Of a stretch of DNA of 18,984 nucleotides, positions 1 to 6,716 are shown piece by piece. The notes under the pieces were generated by a model, which made no database searches, was not told the DNA's origin, and worked only from the letters and a program-made list of their open reading frames with translations. Both the position numbers and the translations under genes were made by a program. Location of the stretch: NCBI GenBank assembly GCA_025463965.1, contig JAODBN010000426.1:1-18984 (forward strand), in the 5' to 3' direction. The DNA comes from Acidimicrobiaceae bacterium. Lineage in GTDB: Bacteria; Actinomycetota; Acidimicrobiia; Acidimicrobiales; Bog-793. The number at the start of each line of letters is the position of its first letter. Position 1 is the stretch's first letter.

Positions 1-364
1 TGGTGAGCGAAGGCGAGCTGACGGCCTCGTCTACGTACTTGGTCGACGAAGACACGTCGACGGTGACCGTGGTGCCTGCGCGGTTCTTCACCGTGAAGCT
101 GCTCGTTGCCGCATCCACCGATTCCACCGTTCCAGTCGTGCCGGGCGCTCCCCCGCCCAACCGATGGGCGCCGGTGGTCGATGAGGCCAGATGGGGTACC
201 CAACCCGTCGTGCTCGTGTGGCTCGTTGCCGAAGCCGAGATGGCGTAGCCACCTCCGACACCGCCCGCCGCGACCGCGATCACCGCAGCGCTGCCGAGCC
301 CCCGGCGCCGTCGTCTCGGCTGTGCGACCATCGGGGGGGAATCCTGAGGATCTGCATCGGTCAT
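1..364 (-). CDS. Membrane-anchored DUF5666-type protein, C-terminus beyond left edge
   Basis: Translating the reverse strand from the ATG at 364 gives an open frame of 121 residues that leaves the window without a stop. A perfect AGGAGG lies 6 bases before this ATG (complement of 371-376), which fixes the start. The N-terminus is short and acidic, then RRRRR (about residues 17-21), then one Ala/Gly/Val-rich membrane segment (about 24-45). A Ser/Thr/Gly linker leads to GTVESVDAATSSFTVKN (about 78-94) and TVTVDVSSSTKYVDE. This beta-strand pattern, a G-V-ES-V start with a T-V-DVSSSTKY repeat, is typical of the extracytoplasmic DUF5666 domain; no enzymatic role is known for that family. The likely topology is a single helix with the domain outside the cell. 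The family call is from memory of the pattern. Confidence 0.8.
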   Translation of the reverse strand, partial: MTDADPQDSPPMVAQPRRRRRGLGSAAVIAVAAGGVGGGYAISASATSHTSTTGWVPHLASSTTGAHRLGGGAPGTTGTVESVDAATSSFTVKNRAGTTVTVDVSSSTKYVDEAVSSPSLT

Positions 365-764
365 GTGCCGCCTCCTGGCTCGGTTGTCCTTCTCGACAGC
401 GAATGAGCCAGCTTGCATCTCATTTCCCTGTCGGTCTGCGCTCTACCTCGGTGGCGAGTCCGAGTCGTTGTCTCCCTTGAAGGGAGGCAACTGAAGGATG
501 GTCGTGCTGGTGGCTGAGCTAGTCGTCGGCACGAGCTGTGTGCCAGCGGTGAATCGCAGATGCCACAAACCCGAGAACCGCCTTCCGCTCGCCGGAGATC
601 ACGAGGGCCCCGACCTTGGCGGGGGCCGTCGGGGTAAGTACGTCGAACTGAGCCAGACCGGCGCGACCAACGAGCCAGGGGCTCAGTCAAGGACCCATGG
701 ACGGCTCGGTCGAGGTCACAAGCTGGTGAGCCGGATATGCGGCCAATCGTCATGACCCTCATCT
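365..764. other. 400-base stretch without a convincing gene
   Basis: This gap separates two reverse-strand genes. The open frames on both strands are rich in Arg and Pro, which suggests they are not coding. One reverse-strand stretch (519-686) reads like protein, with APAKVGALVISG and GFVASAIHRWH, and ends at TAG 519-521. It has no ATG and a stop just upstream, so it may be a relic. The gap also holds the upstream region of the DUF5666 gene and a perfect inverted repeat at 472-486. I see no RNA gene. Confidence 0.5.
472..486. repeat. Perfect 7-bp inverted repeat upstream of the DUF5666 gene
   Basis: CTCCCTT, one central base, then AAGGGAG. It lies about 108 bases before the start of the DUF5666 gene. 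The one-base spacer makes it a poor RNA hairpin and more like a dimer-binding operator. It does not match the GGGAC boxes seen elsewhere in the window. Confidence 0.3.
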
Positions 765-2771
765 TTACGCCCTGATGTTGAATTGTTCACTGGTTTGGTC
801 ATTGCCTGCTACGCCACTGGCGGTGATGCTGACGCTGTACTCCTGGCCTGGTACCCAGGACATCCCACCGCTCGTCGCGCACGCGCTGGGATTCAGAGTG
901 AACTGGATCGGTCCCGGGTTGTTCGCTTCTGCGGGGTCGAAATCCTGAGCGGTGTTGTCCACGAGGGCAAAGCCAACGAAATTGCCCAGAGTCTGGATAG
1001 TCGCGCCAGAGATGTTGGAGAAGGTCGCCGCCGGGCAGTTGGCAGTGGCAGTTGAAGACGTGATGGTGGTGTCTGCTGTAATGCTGACGTCGTAGTTCAA
1101 ACCGGACGTGTCCATCACGCCACTCGAGGTGGCCTCGCCGGGCAACGGTAGGCGTTCCGGGCGCTGAACTTTGAGCGTGAGCGTGCCCGAACCTACGGAG
1201 GTCTCGTTGTCGCCCGCACTATCTGCGAGCATGAGGCCGGGGGGCGCCGGGGGCGGACCGGTGAACGTCGCCCCCTGGACGTAGGGAGTGGAAGCGAAGT
1301 ACGGACCGACTTCCATCATCGATTCAGCCGTAAGGCCCGATCCCTGCTGTACACCTTTCACTGCGATGAGCTGTCCGGGAACGACGTCTGACGGCACGTT
1401 CGTGCCGAGCGGGGCCAGAACATCCGCGCCGAATCCCCCGCCTTTTGCTGTCGAGGTGTTGGGAGCAAACGCATAGGGAGGCGATGCCAGCGACCACGGG
1501 CTCCCGACTGCGCCACCCTTGTCATCGAACAGCGTCGCGTTCGCGCACCACGACACCGTGCCGCAGTCCACGGTCATCGTGACATCGCTTCCGGTGGTGT
1601 CGCCCGGGAAGAGCTGGCCGGCCCATGCGGCGAAATTGAAGATCATGTTGTCGGCGATTGCCGGGGTCACCGGATCGAGGAAGGCCGCCATGCTGCTCGG
1701 CGAGATTCCCCCAGGCGCGTAGTAGCTGATGGCGGTGCTTTCTCCAGAGTGAACCTTGGCGCCAATCGTGATCGCCGAGGCGGCGATCGACGAAGCCGTC
1801 GGATCGGCGACGTTCAGGACGCCATTGCCGTTGACGTCAGCATTGAAGACGTTGGGCACACCCGAGCAGTCGAGCTCCTGGCCCGGCGCCGTCCCTGCCG
1901 AGCTCCCGCTCGTCACGACAGCGCTGTCGAGTGGGTCGGTCGTGGTCGGGCAGCTCTCGGACATGGCGCCGCTCGCCGGGCTTGAGGCAGTTACCGGGCC
2001 TGCACCGAACGACACCGCGTGGGCCCGGTCTAGTGCCGACCCGTTGGCGAGGTCGCGGTCGTTGAGCGGCGAGGGGAGCCAGTCGCCTCCGAGCGGAGAC
2101 GGCGGCAAAGCGATTGCGTACGAAGCGGCCGACACGATGTGACCGCTGACAGCGCCCGCAACCTCGACCTTGCCCTTTCGGACGGAAACGGTCGGAATGC
2201 CGTGCGGGACGAGTCCCAAGTTGCCCGCTCCATATGGGCGCCCGTTATGCGCTGCAGCTCGGACTGCGTCGCGCACGTCGATACTCGAACTCCTCGACGC
2301 GAGGAACCATGTGGGTACAGCTCGCACGACGTTCTCGCCCACGAGTCGACCCAAAGAGACATTGCCCGCTGCTTTTCCCAGGCCGATGACATCGTCGATG
2401 CACACTGGACTATTGGACTTTCCACAAGCTGGATTCTTCTTCTCACCCATCTTTTTCAGGACCACCGGCCCGACATAGCGACCTGAGGCCGAGACGACCT
2501 GCAGTGTCGCGTCGACCAACTTGGCTCGGTACTTTGCCGGGACGGAGACCTTGAAAGACGTGCCTCGAATGACGCCCGTCCACCCGACTCCCTGCGCCGA
2601 CAGGAGCAAAACCCTCCCTCCGGGAATCCCTACAATCGACCCAGAGATGGTTATTGGATGAGTCGTAGCGGCTCCACTGGCGTTCGCTGCCATGGCGAAT
2701 GGAACCAAGAGCGATGCGGCAACTGCAGTGACGCTGACAAGCCGGAGTCGGCTCTGCTTCCAAGCGGACAT
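765..2771 (-). CDS. Large secreted protein of unknown function with one calcium-loop motif
   Basis: The frame is open to 3290, but the start is best placed at ATG 2771, where a signal peptide begins (MSAWKQSRLRLVSVTAVAAS, then LLVPFAMAANASGA) and a GAGGG lies just upstream. This gives 668 residues. The upstream extension is recombinase debris, not part of this gene. After the signal peptide comes a beta-rich stretch (about 38-105), then long Ser/Thr/Gly/Pro-rich sequence with about nine Cys. DVNGNGVLNVAD at about 312-323 fits the D-x-N-x-N-G-x-x-N-x-x-D calcium loop of dockerin-like and EF-hand repeats, but only one copy is present. There is no LPXTG motif, C-terminal helix or enzyme signature, so it is probably released or loosely bound outside the cell. 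I do not recognise the family. The N-terminal third may be an Ig-like or carboxypeptidase-regulatory-like beta domain, which is inference. Confidence 0.8.
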   Translation of the reverse strand: MSAWKQSRLRLVSVTAVAASLLVPFAMAANASGAATTHPITISGSIVGIPGGRVLLLSAQGVGWTGVIRGTSFKVSVPAKYRAKLVDATLQVVSASGRYVGPVVLKKMGEKKNPACGKSNSPVCIDDVIGLGKAAGNVSLGRLVGENVVRAVPTWFLASRSSSIDVRDAVRAAAHNGRPYGAGNLGLVPHGIPTVSVRKGKVEVAGAVSGHIVSAASYAIALPPSPLGGDWLPSPLNDRDLANGSALDRAHAVSFGAGPVTASSPASGAMSESCPTTTDPLDSAVVTSGSSAGTAPGQELDCSGVPNVFNADVNGNGVLNVADPTASSIAASAITIGAKVHSGESTAISYYAPGGISPSSMAAFLDPVTPAIADNMIFNFAAWAGQLFPGDTTGSDVTMTVDCGTVSWCANATLFDDKGGAVGSPWSLASPPYAFAPNTSTAKGGGFGADVLAPLGTNVPSDVVPGQLIAVKGVQQGSGLTAESMMEVGPYFASTPYVQGATFTGPPPAPPGLMLADSAGDNETSVGSGTLTLKVQRPERLPLPGEATSSGVMDTSGLNYDVSITADTTITSSTATANCPAATFSNISGATIQTLGNFVGFALVDNTAQDFDPAEANNPGPIQFTLNPSACATSGGMSWVPGQEYSVSITASGVAGNDQTSEQFNIRA

Positions 2772-2959
2772 GGAACCCTCGGTTCGGTATTGGTCGAACT
2801 GCTCACGACCGGCCAAAAGGGAGCATCTAAACATGCTCGACTTAGCGTGCGGCCTTGAGCGTAGACGCGATCGTCCGGTTTCGGTGGCTGACGGCGGTGG
2901 AGAGACAACTCCATAGCAATTGTCGCTTCCTTTCAAATGCGCATCATTGACGAGGTGCC
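2772..2959. other. Upstream region of the secreted-protein gene
   Basis: This stretch lies between the secreted-protein start and the recombinase remnant. I found no clear -35/-10 pair, no GGGAC box and no convincing small gene. The short open frames here lack both a good ribosome-binding site and a protein-like composition. Together with the recombinase remnant it forms a gap of about 680 bases without an intact gene. Confidence 0.3.
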
Positions 2960-3306
2960 TTTTCGAAGTACCCCGAGCGACTGACTCGCGCGCCTTTGTC
3001 CACGCCTTTTGAAGGACACCTGTTGTGAGGGGCACGCCGGTCTTGCCGGTGAACACAAGCGCGTCGGCATCGACCGCGACGAACCGTTCGAGGTGATCGT
3101 CGATCGCAGCGAGAACATTTTGCGAGGAGGTGAGCGCCCGTGGCCCGGCGCTCGTCTTGGGTCCCTTGACGATCGAACCACCCTTTGCGAGTGAACGTCC
3201 GGCTCTGTTCGATTGAGATGTTCTTCCGAAGCGCGTCGAGATCACGCCGGCGAAGCCCCAAGAGCTCGCCGCGACGAAGCTGGACACCAAGTGGTGCCGA
3301 CACGGT
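2960..3306 (-). pseudogene. Tyrosine recombinase (phage integrase) fragment with a frameshift
   Basis: Two adjacent reverse frames together give the middle of an integrase catalytic domain. Positions 3306-3178 read VQLRRGELLGLRRRDLDALR, then ISIEQSRTFTRKG. From about 3185 the next frame continues SIVKGPKTSAGPRAL, then HLERFVAVDADALVFTGKTG and LQKAWTKARESVA. The first catalytic Arg (RRGELLGL) and the beta hairpin with 'PKT' are present. The HxxR box and the Tyr nucleophile are missing, and so is the N-terminal arm/core-binding domain. Removing one G from GGGTGG near 3181-3186 joins the frames. This is a decayed fragment, truncated at both ends, and a sign that a mobile element once integrated in this region. 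The second frame runs without a stop into the signal peptide of the next gene, so automated start calling would wrongly extend that gene. Confidence 0.8.
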
Positions 3307-3398
3307 CCGCGCTGGCGACTGAGTTAAGTAACTGCTTGCAAATGCCCTAGGAGATGAAAGCAGAACACCTGTGACGATACCCGCGGTCACAACAGAGA

Positions 3399-3424
3399 GA
3401 TGCCCGACCGTGCGGCCGGGCATC
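3399..3424 (-). terminator. Hairpin downstream of the small membrane-protein gene
   Basis: GATGCCCG (3399-3406) pairs perfectly with CGGGCATC (3417-3424) around a 10-base loop. It begins about 25 bases past the stop of the gene ending at 3449. On the reverse strand the stem is followed by TCTCTGTTGTG, only moderately T-rich, so termination is likely but not textbook. Confidence 0.5.
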
Positions 3425-3448
3425 CCTCGCTCTTCCGTGCTGCGACAA

Positions 3449-4066
3449 CTACACCGCGACAGGCTGCCTCCCGCTCGTGCTTTCACTGATCCACTTCGAT
3501 CCGAGCTGCTCTACTGCAGGCACCCGGCGGTAGTGCAGCAGTCCCAACCCTGAGAGGAGCACCATCAAACCTGCGAGGATGAACGAAGCAAGTGCGCCGT
3601 CCCCTGCGATCTGGCCCATCTGCCCGAATCCGTACGCCTCAAGGAGCAGACCCCTCAAGGTCGTCCCCTTGAAGATCGTTGCAACGTCACCGGCAATAAC
3701 CGTGCTCTTCGGGTTTGCCAATGCAGCCGCACTCGCCTTGGAATACACGCCACCGTACGGCATCTCCGAGAGATGCACGGCGATGAAGTTATTGGCGTAG
3801 GCCCCCGCCTGTGCGCCAGTAGTCAGCTGCTGGCCGGCGTACTGGGAAACAGACGGGATCATGCTTGGCGTGATCTCGGTGCCCACCTTCGCGTGCGCGA
3901 AAGCGGCGGCCGGTGGAAAGAAAATCTGCTGGGCAGCCAGCTGGTTGTGAACGTTTGAGTTGATGTAGTTAGTGCCCCACGTGAGGAGGGAGCCTGCCAC
4001 GAGGAGAACCGCAACAAACACCATTCCTCCTGCGCTGAGCAGCATGTCAAACGTCTTTCTTTTCAT
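3449..4066 (-). CDS. Small membrane protein with two transmembrane helices and a large outer loop
   Basis: This 205-residue protein starts at ATG 4066, preceded by a strong AAAGGAG-type ribosome-binding site 7-9 bases away. A Lys/Arg-rich start is followed by helix 1 (about 9-30, LLSAGGMVFVAVLLVAGSLL). The central 130 residues are predicted to lie outside the cell and contain QIFFPPAAAFAHAKV and AVHLSEMPYGGVYSKASA. Helix 2 is at about 158-178 (ALASFILAGLMVLLSGLGLL), followed by a short basic tail. It has no Cys or enzyme motif. I do not recognise a named family. Its promoter shares both a GGGAC-like box and a -10 block with the alcohol dehydrogenase gene upstream, so the two are probably co-regulated as separate units by the DosR-like regulator encoded nearby. 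A sensor or stress role for the membrane protein is a guess. Confidence 0.85.
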   Translation of the reverse strand: MKRKTFDMLLSAGGMVFVAVLLVAGSLLTWGTNYINSNVHNQLAAQQIFFPPAAAFAHAKVGTEITPSMIPSVSQYAGQQLTTGAQAGAYANNFIAVHLSEMPYGGVYSKASAAALANPKSTVIAGDVATIFKGTTLRGLLLEAYGFGQMGQIAGDGALASFILAGLMVLLSGLGLLHYRRVPAVEQLGSKWISESTSGRQPVAV

Positions 4067-4137
4067 CTTGCCTTCTCCTTTCTGAACTCAACTGAGCTCG
4101 AATCAACCGAGCTCACTGCTCCATGCAGGGCTCATTA

Positions 4138-4147
4138 CTCAAGGTAA
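4138..4147 (-). promoter_or_regulatory. Probable -10 block of the membrane-protein promoter
   Basis: The reverse strand reads TCCTTACCTTGAGT here, and an identical 14-base block occurs before the alcohol dehydrogenase gene (about 5394-5407). TTACCT would be the -10 hexamer. The inferred transcript start is near 4135, about 69 bases before the ATG. Confidence 0.45.
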
Positions 4148-4169
4148 GGAATTGGACGAAGCTGCCGTA

Positions 4170-4183
4170 GAGGCGAAAGTCAC
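4170..4183 (-). promoter_or_regulatory. DosR-like box before the membrane-protein gene
   Basis: The reverse strand reads GTGACTTTCGCCTC. The established mycobacterial DosR box core is GGGACTWWAGTCCC; the left half matches at 4 of 5 positions and the right half is weak. The box centre is about 42 bases upstream of the inferred transcript start, as expected for an activator overlapping the -35 position. The 14-base string TAGAGGCGAA[A/G]GTC on the forward strand is shared with the dehydrogenase promoter with one mismatch. Confidence 0.5.
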
Positions 4184-4228
4184 ATACCGGGCGATCGGGT
4201 GAGCGTTCTTTGATCCACCGGTACGCGA

Positions 4229-4262
4229 ACAAGCCCGTGATCACGTTGTGATGTGGGCTTGT
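4229..4262 (-). terminator. Long hairpin after the alcohol dehydrogenase gene
   Basis: ACAAGCCC (4229-4236) pairs with GGGCTTGT (4255-4262), and inside the loop ATCAC (4240-4244) pairs with GTGAT (4248-4252), giving a two-part stem. A shorter GC-rich palindrome (CCGGCC-AA-GGCCGG, 4289-4302) lies closer to the dehydrogenase stop. No T-run follows either. The pair sits between the dehydrogenase and the next gene's own promoter, so a terminator function is plausible. Confidence 0.45.
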
Positions 4263-4316
4263 CCAGTGCTCGTGTTCGAAATCACCGACCGGCCAAGGCC
4301 GGCGAACTCCTGTCGC

Positions 4317-5363
4317 TTATCTGCTCGGGGTCAGAACGACCTTCAGCGCTCCGGTCTCACCCGCGTTGCGAAACGTGTCGTAGGCCTCAATGAACTGATC
4401 GGGCGCGAAGTGGTGCGTCACAAAACGCTTCGCGTCGAGCTGACCGGAAGTCACGAGCTTCAACAGCGTCGGAGTCGAGTACGTGTCGACGAGTCCGGTC
4501 GTGATCGTGATGTCCTTCGTCCAGAGCTGCTCGAGGTGAAGCGTGGCCGGCTCGCCATGAACGCCGATGTTCGCGACATGTCCTCCGGGACGGACGAGCT
4601 TTGTGGCGAGTTCGAACGTCGCCGGTAGGCCGACAGCTTCGATCGCGACGTCGACACCGAGACCGCCCGTGATCGAGGCGATTGCGGCGACCGGGTCCTC
4701 GACCCCGTTGTTGATCGCGATGTCCGCACCAAACTGCTTGGCTGCCTCGAGACGGCTGTATGCGAGGTCGATGGCGACCACGTGGCCTGGGCTGTAAAGC
4801 CTCGCGCTCGTAATCGCGGAGAGCCCGATCGGACCGGCGCCAACGACCGCAACCACGTCGCCAGGCCGGACCGTGCCGTTCAGCACGCCGACCTCGTAAG
4901 CGGTTGGCAGAATGTCCGCGAGCATCAAGATGTCTTCGTCAGACGCTCCTGAAGGAACCGGATATGTGGACGTGTCGGCGAACGGAACGCGAACGAACTC
5001 GGCTTGGGTACCGTCGATGTTGTGACCAAGAATCCATCCTCCACCTCCGAGGCACTGGCCGTAGCGACCTTCACGACAAAAGCGACAGGTCCCACACGCG
5101 GTAATGCAGGAGACCAGTACCCGGTCTCCTCGATGCACGTTCTTCACGCCCGTTCCGACCGACTCGACGGTTCCGACAGCCTCGTGGCCAAGGATTCGGC
5201 CGTCGGTGACTTCCGGAAGATCGCCTTTCCAGATGTGCAGGTCCGAACCGCAGATGGTGACCGAATCGACTCGGACGATGGCATCGGTATCGGCGAGAAT
5301 CGTTGGCTTTGCGACTTCCTCCCAGGCAATGGCGCCTGGCCCGTGATAGACGACTGCTTTCAT
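4317..5363 (-). CDS. Zinc-dependent medium-chain alcohol dehydrogenase
   Basis: This 348-residue member of the medium-chain dehydrogenase/reductase family would oxidise an alcohol (or reduce an aldehyde or ketone) with NAD(P) in the cytoplasm. The start at ATG 5363 follows AAGGAG 8-9 bases upstream; the frame extends 12 codons further without a better site. Probable catalytic zinc ligands are Cys38 (TICGSDLH) and His60-Glu61 (LGHEAVG), with Asp150 (LADILPTAYE) a possible third, as in secondary alcohol dehydrogenases. Cys90, 93, 96 and 104 form the structural zinc lobe (ACGTCRFCREGRYGQC). GAGPIG at 175-180 starts the Rossmann nucleotide fold. Length is typical. Substrate cannot be read; aldehyde, secondary alcohol and polyol dehydrogenases all look alike at this level. 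It is divergent from the DosR-like regulator gene and has a GGGAC box at its promoter, so induction under low oxygen or redox stress is likely. Confidence 0.9.
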   Translation of the reverse strand: MKAVVYHGPGAIAWEEVAKPTILADTDAIVRVDSVTICGSDLHIWKGDLPEVTDGRILGHEAVGTVESVGTGVKNVHRGDRVLVSCITACGTCRFCREGRYGQCLGGGGWILGHNIDGTQAEFVRVPFADTSTYPVPSGASDEDILMLADILPTAYEVGVLNGTVRPGDVVAVVGAGPIGLSAITSARLYSPGHVVAIDLAYSRLEAAKQFGADIAINNGVEDPVAAIASITGGLGVDVAIEAVGLPATFELATKLVRPGGHVANIGVHGEPATLHLEQLWTKDITITTGLVDTYSTPTLLKLVTSGQLDAKRFVTHHFAPDQFIEAYDTFRNAGETGALKVVLTPSR

Positions 5364-5394
5364 AGTTCCTTCTCCTTGTTCGAGTCCCTTAGCA

Positions 5395-5404
5395 CTCAAG
5401 GTAA
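5395..5404 (-). promoter_or_regulatory. Probable -10 block of the alcohol dehydrogenase promoter
   Basis: CCTTACCTTGAGT on the reverse strand is identical to the block upstream of the membrane-protein gene. With TTACCT as the -10, transcription would start near 5392, giving a leader of about 29 bases that contains the ribosome-binding site. Confidence 0.45.
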
Positions 5405-5428
5405 GGAGAGATACGTCGGATTCACCTA

Positions 5429-5442
5429 GAGGCGAAGGTCCC
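5429..5442 (-). promoter_or_regulatory. DosR-like box before the alcohol dehydrogenase gene
   Basis: The reverse strand reads GGGACCTTCGCCTC. Against the core GGGACTWWAGTCCC it keeps all of GGGAC, TT, the following G and two of the last three C. It is centred about 43-44 bases upstream of the inferred transcript start. This is the best left half-site in the window. Confidence 0.55.
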
Positions 5443-5459
5443 TTTCCAACTGCAAAGGG
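5440..5459. repeat. Inverted repeat in the divergent dehydrogenase/regulator intergenic region
   Basis: CCCTTT (5440-5445) and AAAGGG (5454-5459) with an 8-base spacer. It overlaps the outer edge of the dehydrogenase box and lies between the two divergent promoters. It may be a second operator or chance. Confidence 0.3.
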
Positions 5460-5479
5460 GTGGCCTGACGGCGGTAATA

Positions 5480-5493
5480 GGGTCTTGCGGCCC
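5480..5493 (+). promoter_or_regulatory. DosR-like box before the response regulator gene
   Basis: The forward strand reads GGGTCTTGCGGCCC, 10 of 14 matches to GGGACTWWAGTCCC with both outer GGG and CCC intact. A possible -10 (GATGAT or TGATAA, 5521-5528) follows. This would allow autoregulation, as known for devR/dosR in mycobacteria. Confidence 0.5.
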
Positions 5494-5559
5494 TAGAGGC
5501 CGTTCACGCCCACCGGCCAGGATGATAAGGATGGCGAGAGCATGATTGGGAGGTACCAA

Positions 5560-6216
5560 ATGACCCGCGTCTTCTTGCTGGACGACCATGAGGTCGTACG
5601 ACGTGGGGTTCGAGAGCTCCTCGAAGCCGAGGATGACCTCGAAGTCGTCGGCGAGGCATCAAATGCTGCCGAAGCCCTCACTCGCATCCCCGTCACGCAC
5701 CCCGATGTTGCGGTCCTCGACGTTCGCCTCCCCGATGGCGACGGCATCGAGGTCTGCCGAGAGATTCGCTCGGAAGCCCCCGAGGTTGCCTGTCTGATGC
5801 TGACATCCTTCGCCGACGATGAAGCACTTCTTGGTGCGGTTATTGCCGGTGCATCGGGGTACGTCTTGAAGCAGATTCGTGGCAACGATCTCGTTGGATC
5901 GATCCGCCGCGTCGCAAAGGGCGAGTCACTGCTCGATCCGCACCTCGTGGCACTTGCGAAAGCACGCCTGGGCCGCGATGAGGAGGACGAGCGATTAGGC
6001 CGACTCTCGCCACAGGAACGTCGGATTCTCGATCTCATCGCGGACGGCAAGACCAACCGCGAGATCGCTGGCGCTCTGTTTCTCGCGGAGAAGACCGTCA
6101 AAAACTATGTCTCCAACTTGCTCGTCAAACTCGGGATGAAGCGGCGCACCGAAGCTGCAGTCTTCGCCGTGCGCGCCGGGCAGCACGAGCGTCCATCCTT
6201 CTCCGGACCCGAATAG
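5560..6216 (+). CDS. dosR: DosR/DevR-type response regulator (NarL/FixJ family)
   Basis: The 218-residue protein has a receiver domain (about 1-120) and a LuxR-type helix-turn-helix (about 148-205). Start ATG 5560 has GGGAGG 6 bases upstream, better than the ATG at 5542. Asp8/Asp9 form the acid pocket, Asp54 (VAVLDVRLPDG) is the phosphoacceptor, and Thr82 and Lys104 complete the switch; these are the same positions as in M. tuberculosis DosR. The recognition helix FLAEKTVKNYVS carries Lys178, Lys181 and Asn182, matching the DosR residues known to contact its operator, offset by one. LGMKRRTEAAVFA also matches closely. It therefore probably binds the GGGAC-type boxes found here and activates nearby genes on hypoxia, NO or redox signals. 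The kinase is not next door; the best candidate partner is at 8730-10217. A box in its own promoter suggests autoregulation. Its stop is 11 bases from the convergent PPOX gene. Confidence 0.92.
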   Translation: MTRVFLLDDHEVVRRGVRELLEAEDDLEVVGEASNAAEALTRIPVTHPDVAVLDVRLPDGDGIEVCREIRSEAPEVACLMLTSFADDEALLGAVIAGASGYVLKQIRGNDLVGSIRRVAKGESLLDPHLVALAKARLGRDEEDERLGRLSPQERRILDLIADGKTNREIAGALFLAEKTVKNYVSNLLVKLGMKRRTEAAVFAVRAGQHERPSFSGPE

Positions 6217-6227
6217 CCACCCAGCGC

Positions 6228-6716
6228 TTACGCCACTCGGGCGAACCGCTGTCCGGAGAGCATGGTGGCCGGAACGACGATGAAGCGATCATCTTGCTCG
6301 ACAAGCGGCCAGGCGTCGGCAAAGCACAACCGTACCGCGGCAAGCTCGCCCGGCTCGGTGACTTCGACCGCCACGCCTCGCACGAGCACGCTCCAGCCGA
6401 AGGATCCGATGGCGTCATAGCCGTCAGCTTCGAACGCCACGACTGACCCGACGCTCGCACGCAAGAGCGTCCCGTCCGCAGGGGCACGACACCACACTGC
6501 ATCATCAAGGGCGAGATAGTTGACGGGCAAGATGACCGGAAGAGCCCCGATCGAAACGGCGATCCGTCCGACCTGCGAGGACTTAAGGAAGACGGCGCAT
6601 TCGTCTGGCGACAGAGCACCGACGCCGACAAGCCGCCCTGGCGCCTCGATGAGCGAGCCAACGATTGCTGGTCTCGCGCGCGTGGGATGGGCTGCAAGAG
6701 GATCGAACGCGTCCAT
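6228..6716 (-). CDS. Pyridoxamine 5'-phosphate oxidase-like (PPOX) flavin/F420-binding protein
   Basis: This is a 162-residue split-barrel protein. The pattern GRIAVSIGALPVILPVNYLA (about 50-69), then VAFEADGYDAIGSFGWSVLV (about 93-112) and RGVAVEV, is that of the PPOX / Pyridox_ox_2 group, whose members bind FMN or F420. A true vitamin B6 role is unlikely. ATG 6716 overlaps the TGA of the upstream gene (TGATG), which implies translational coupling; a GTG one codon earlier is also possible. It is a paralogue of the C-terminal domain of its operon partner (PVALPVNYAV, then VSFEADHIDDAMSKGWSVVV). PPOX proteins such as Rv3129 and Rv0080 belong to the mycobacterial DosR regulon, so a place here in redox or dormancy metabolism fits. 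Substrate unknown. Confidence 0.85.
   Translation of the reverse strand: MDAFDPLAAHPTRARPAIVGSLIEAPGRLVGVGALSPDECAVFLKSSQVGRIAVSIGALPVILPVNYLALDDAVWCRAPADGTLLRASVGSVVAFEADGYDAIGSFGWSVLVRGVAVEVTEPGELAAVRLCFADAWPLVEQDDRFIVVPATMLSGQRFARVA

Noticed and set aside
519..686. Reverse-strand frame reading APAKVGALVISG
   Set aside because: Protein-like but lacks an ATG, has a stop just upstream and is only about 56 codons. Mentioned as a possible relic only.
361..762. Reverse-strand frame of 133 codons in the gap after the DUF5666 gene
   Set aside because: Arg/Pro/Ser-rich, overlaps the start of the DUF5666 gene, and no family pattern is visible.
2651..2914. Reverse frame of 87 codons starting MELSLHRRQPP
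   Set aside because: Overlaps the signal peptide of the secreted protein in another frame, is Arg/Pro/Ser-rich and has poor start spacing.
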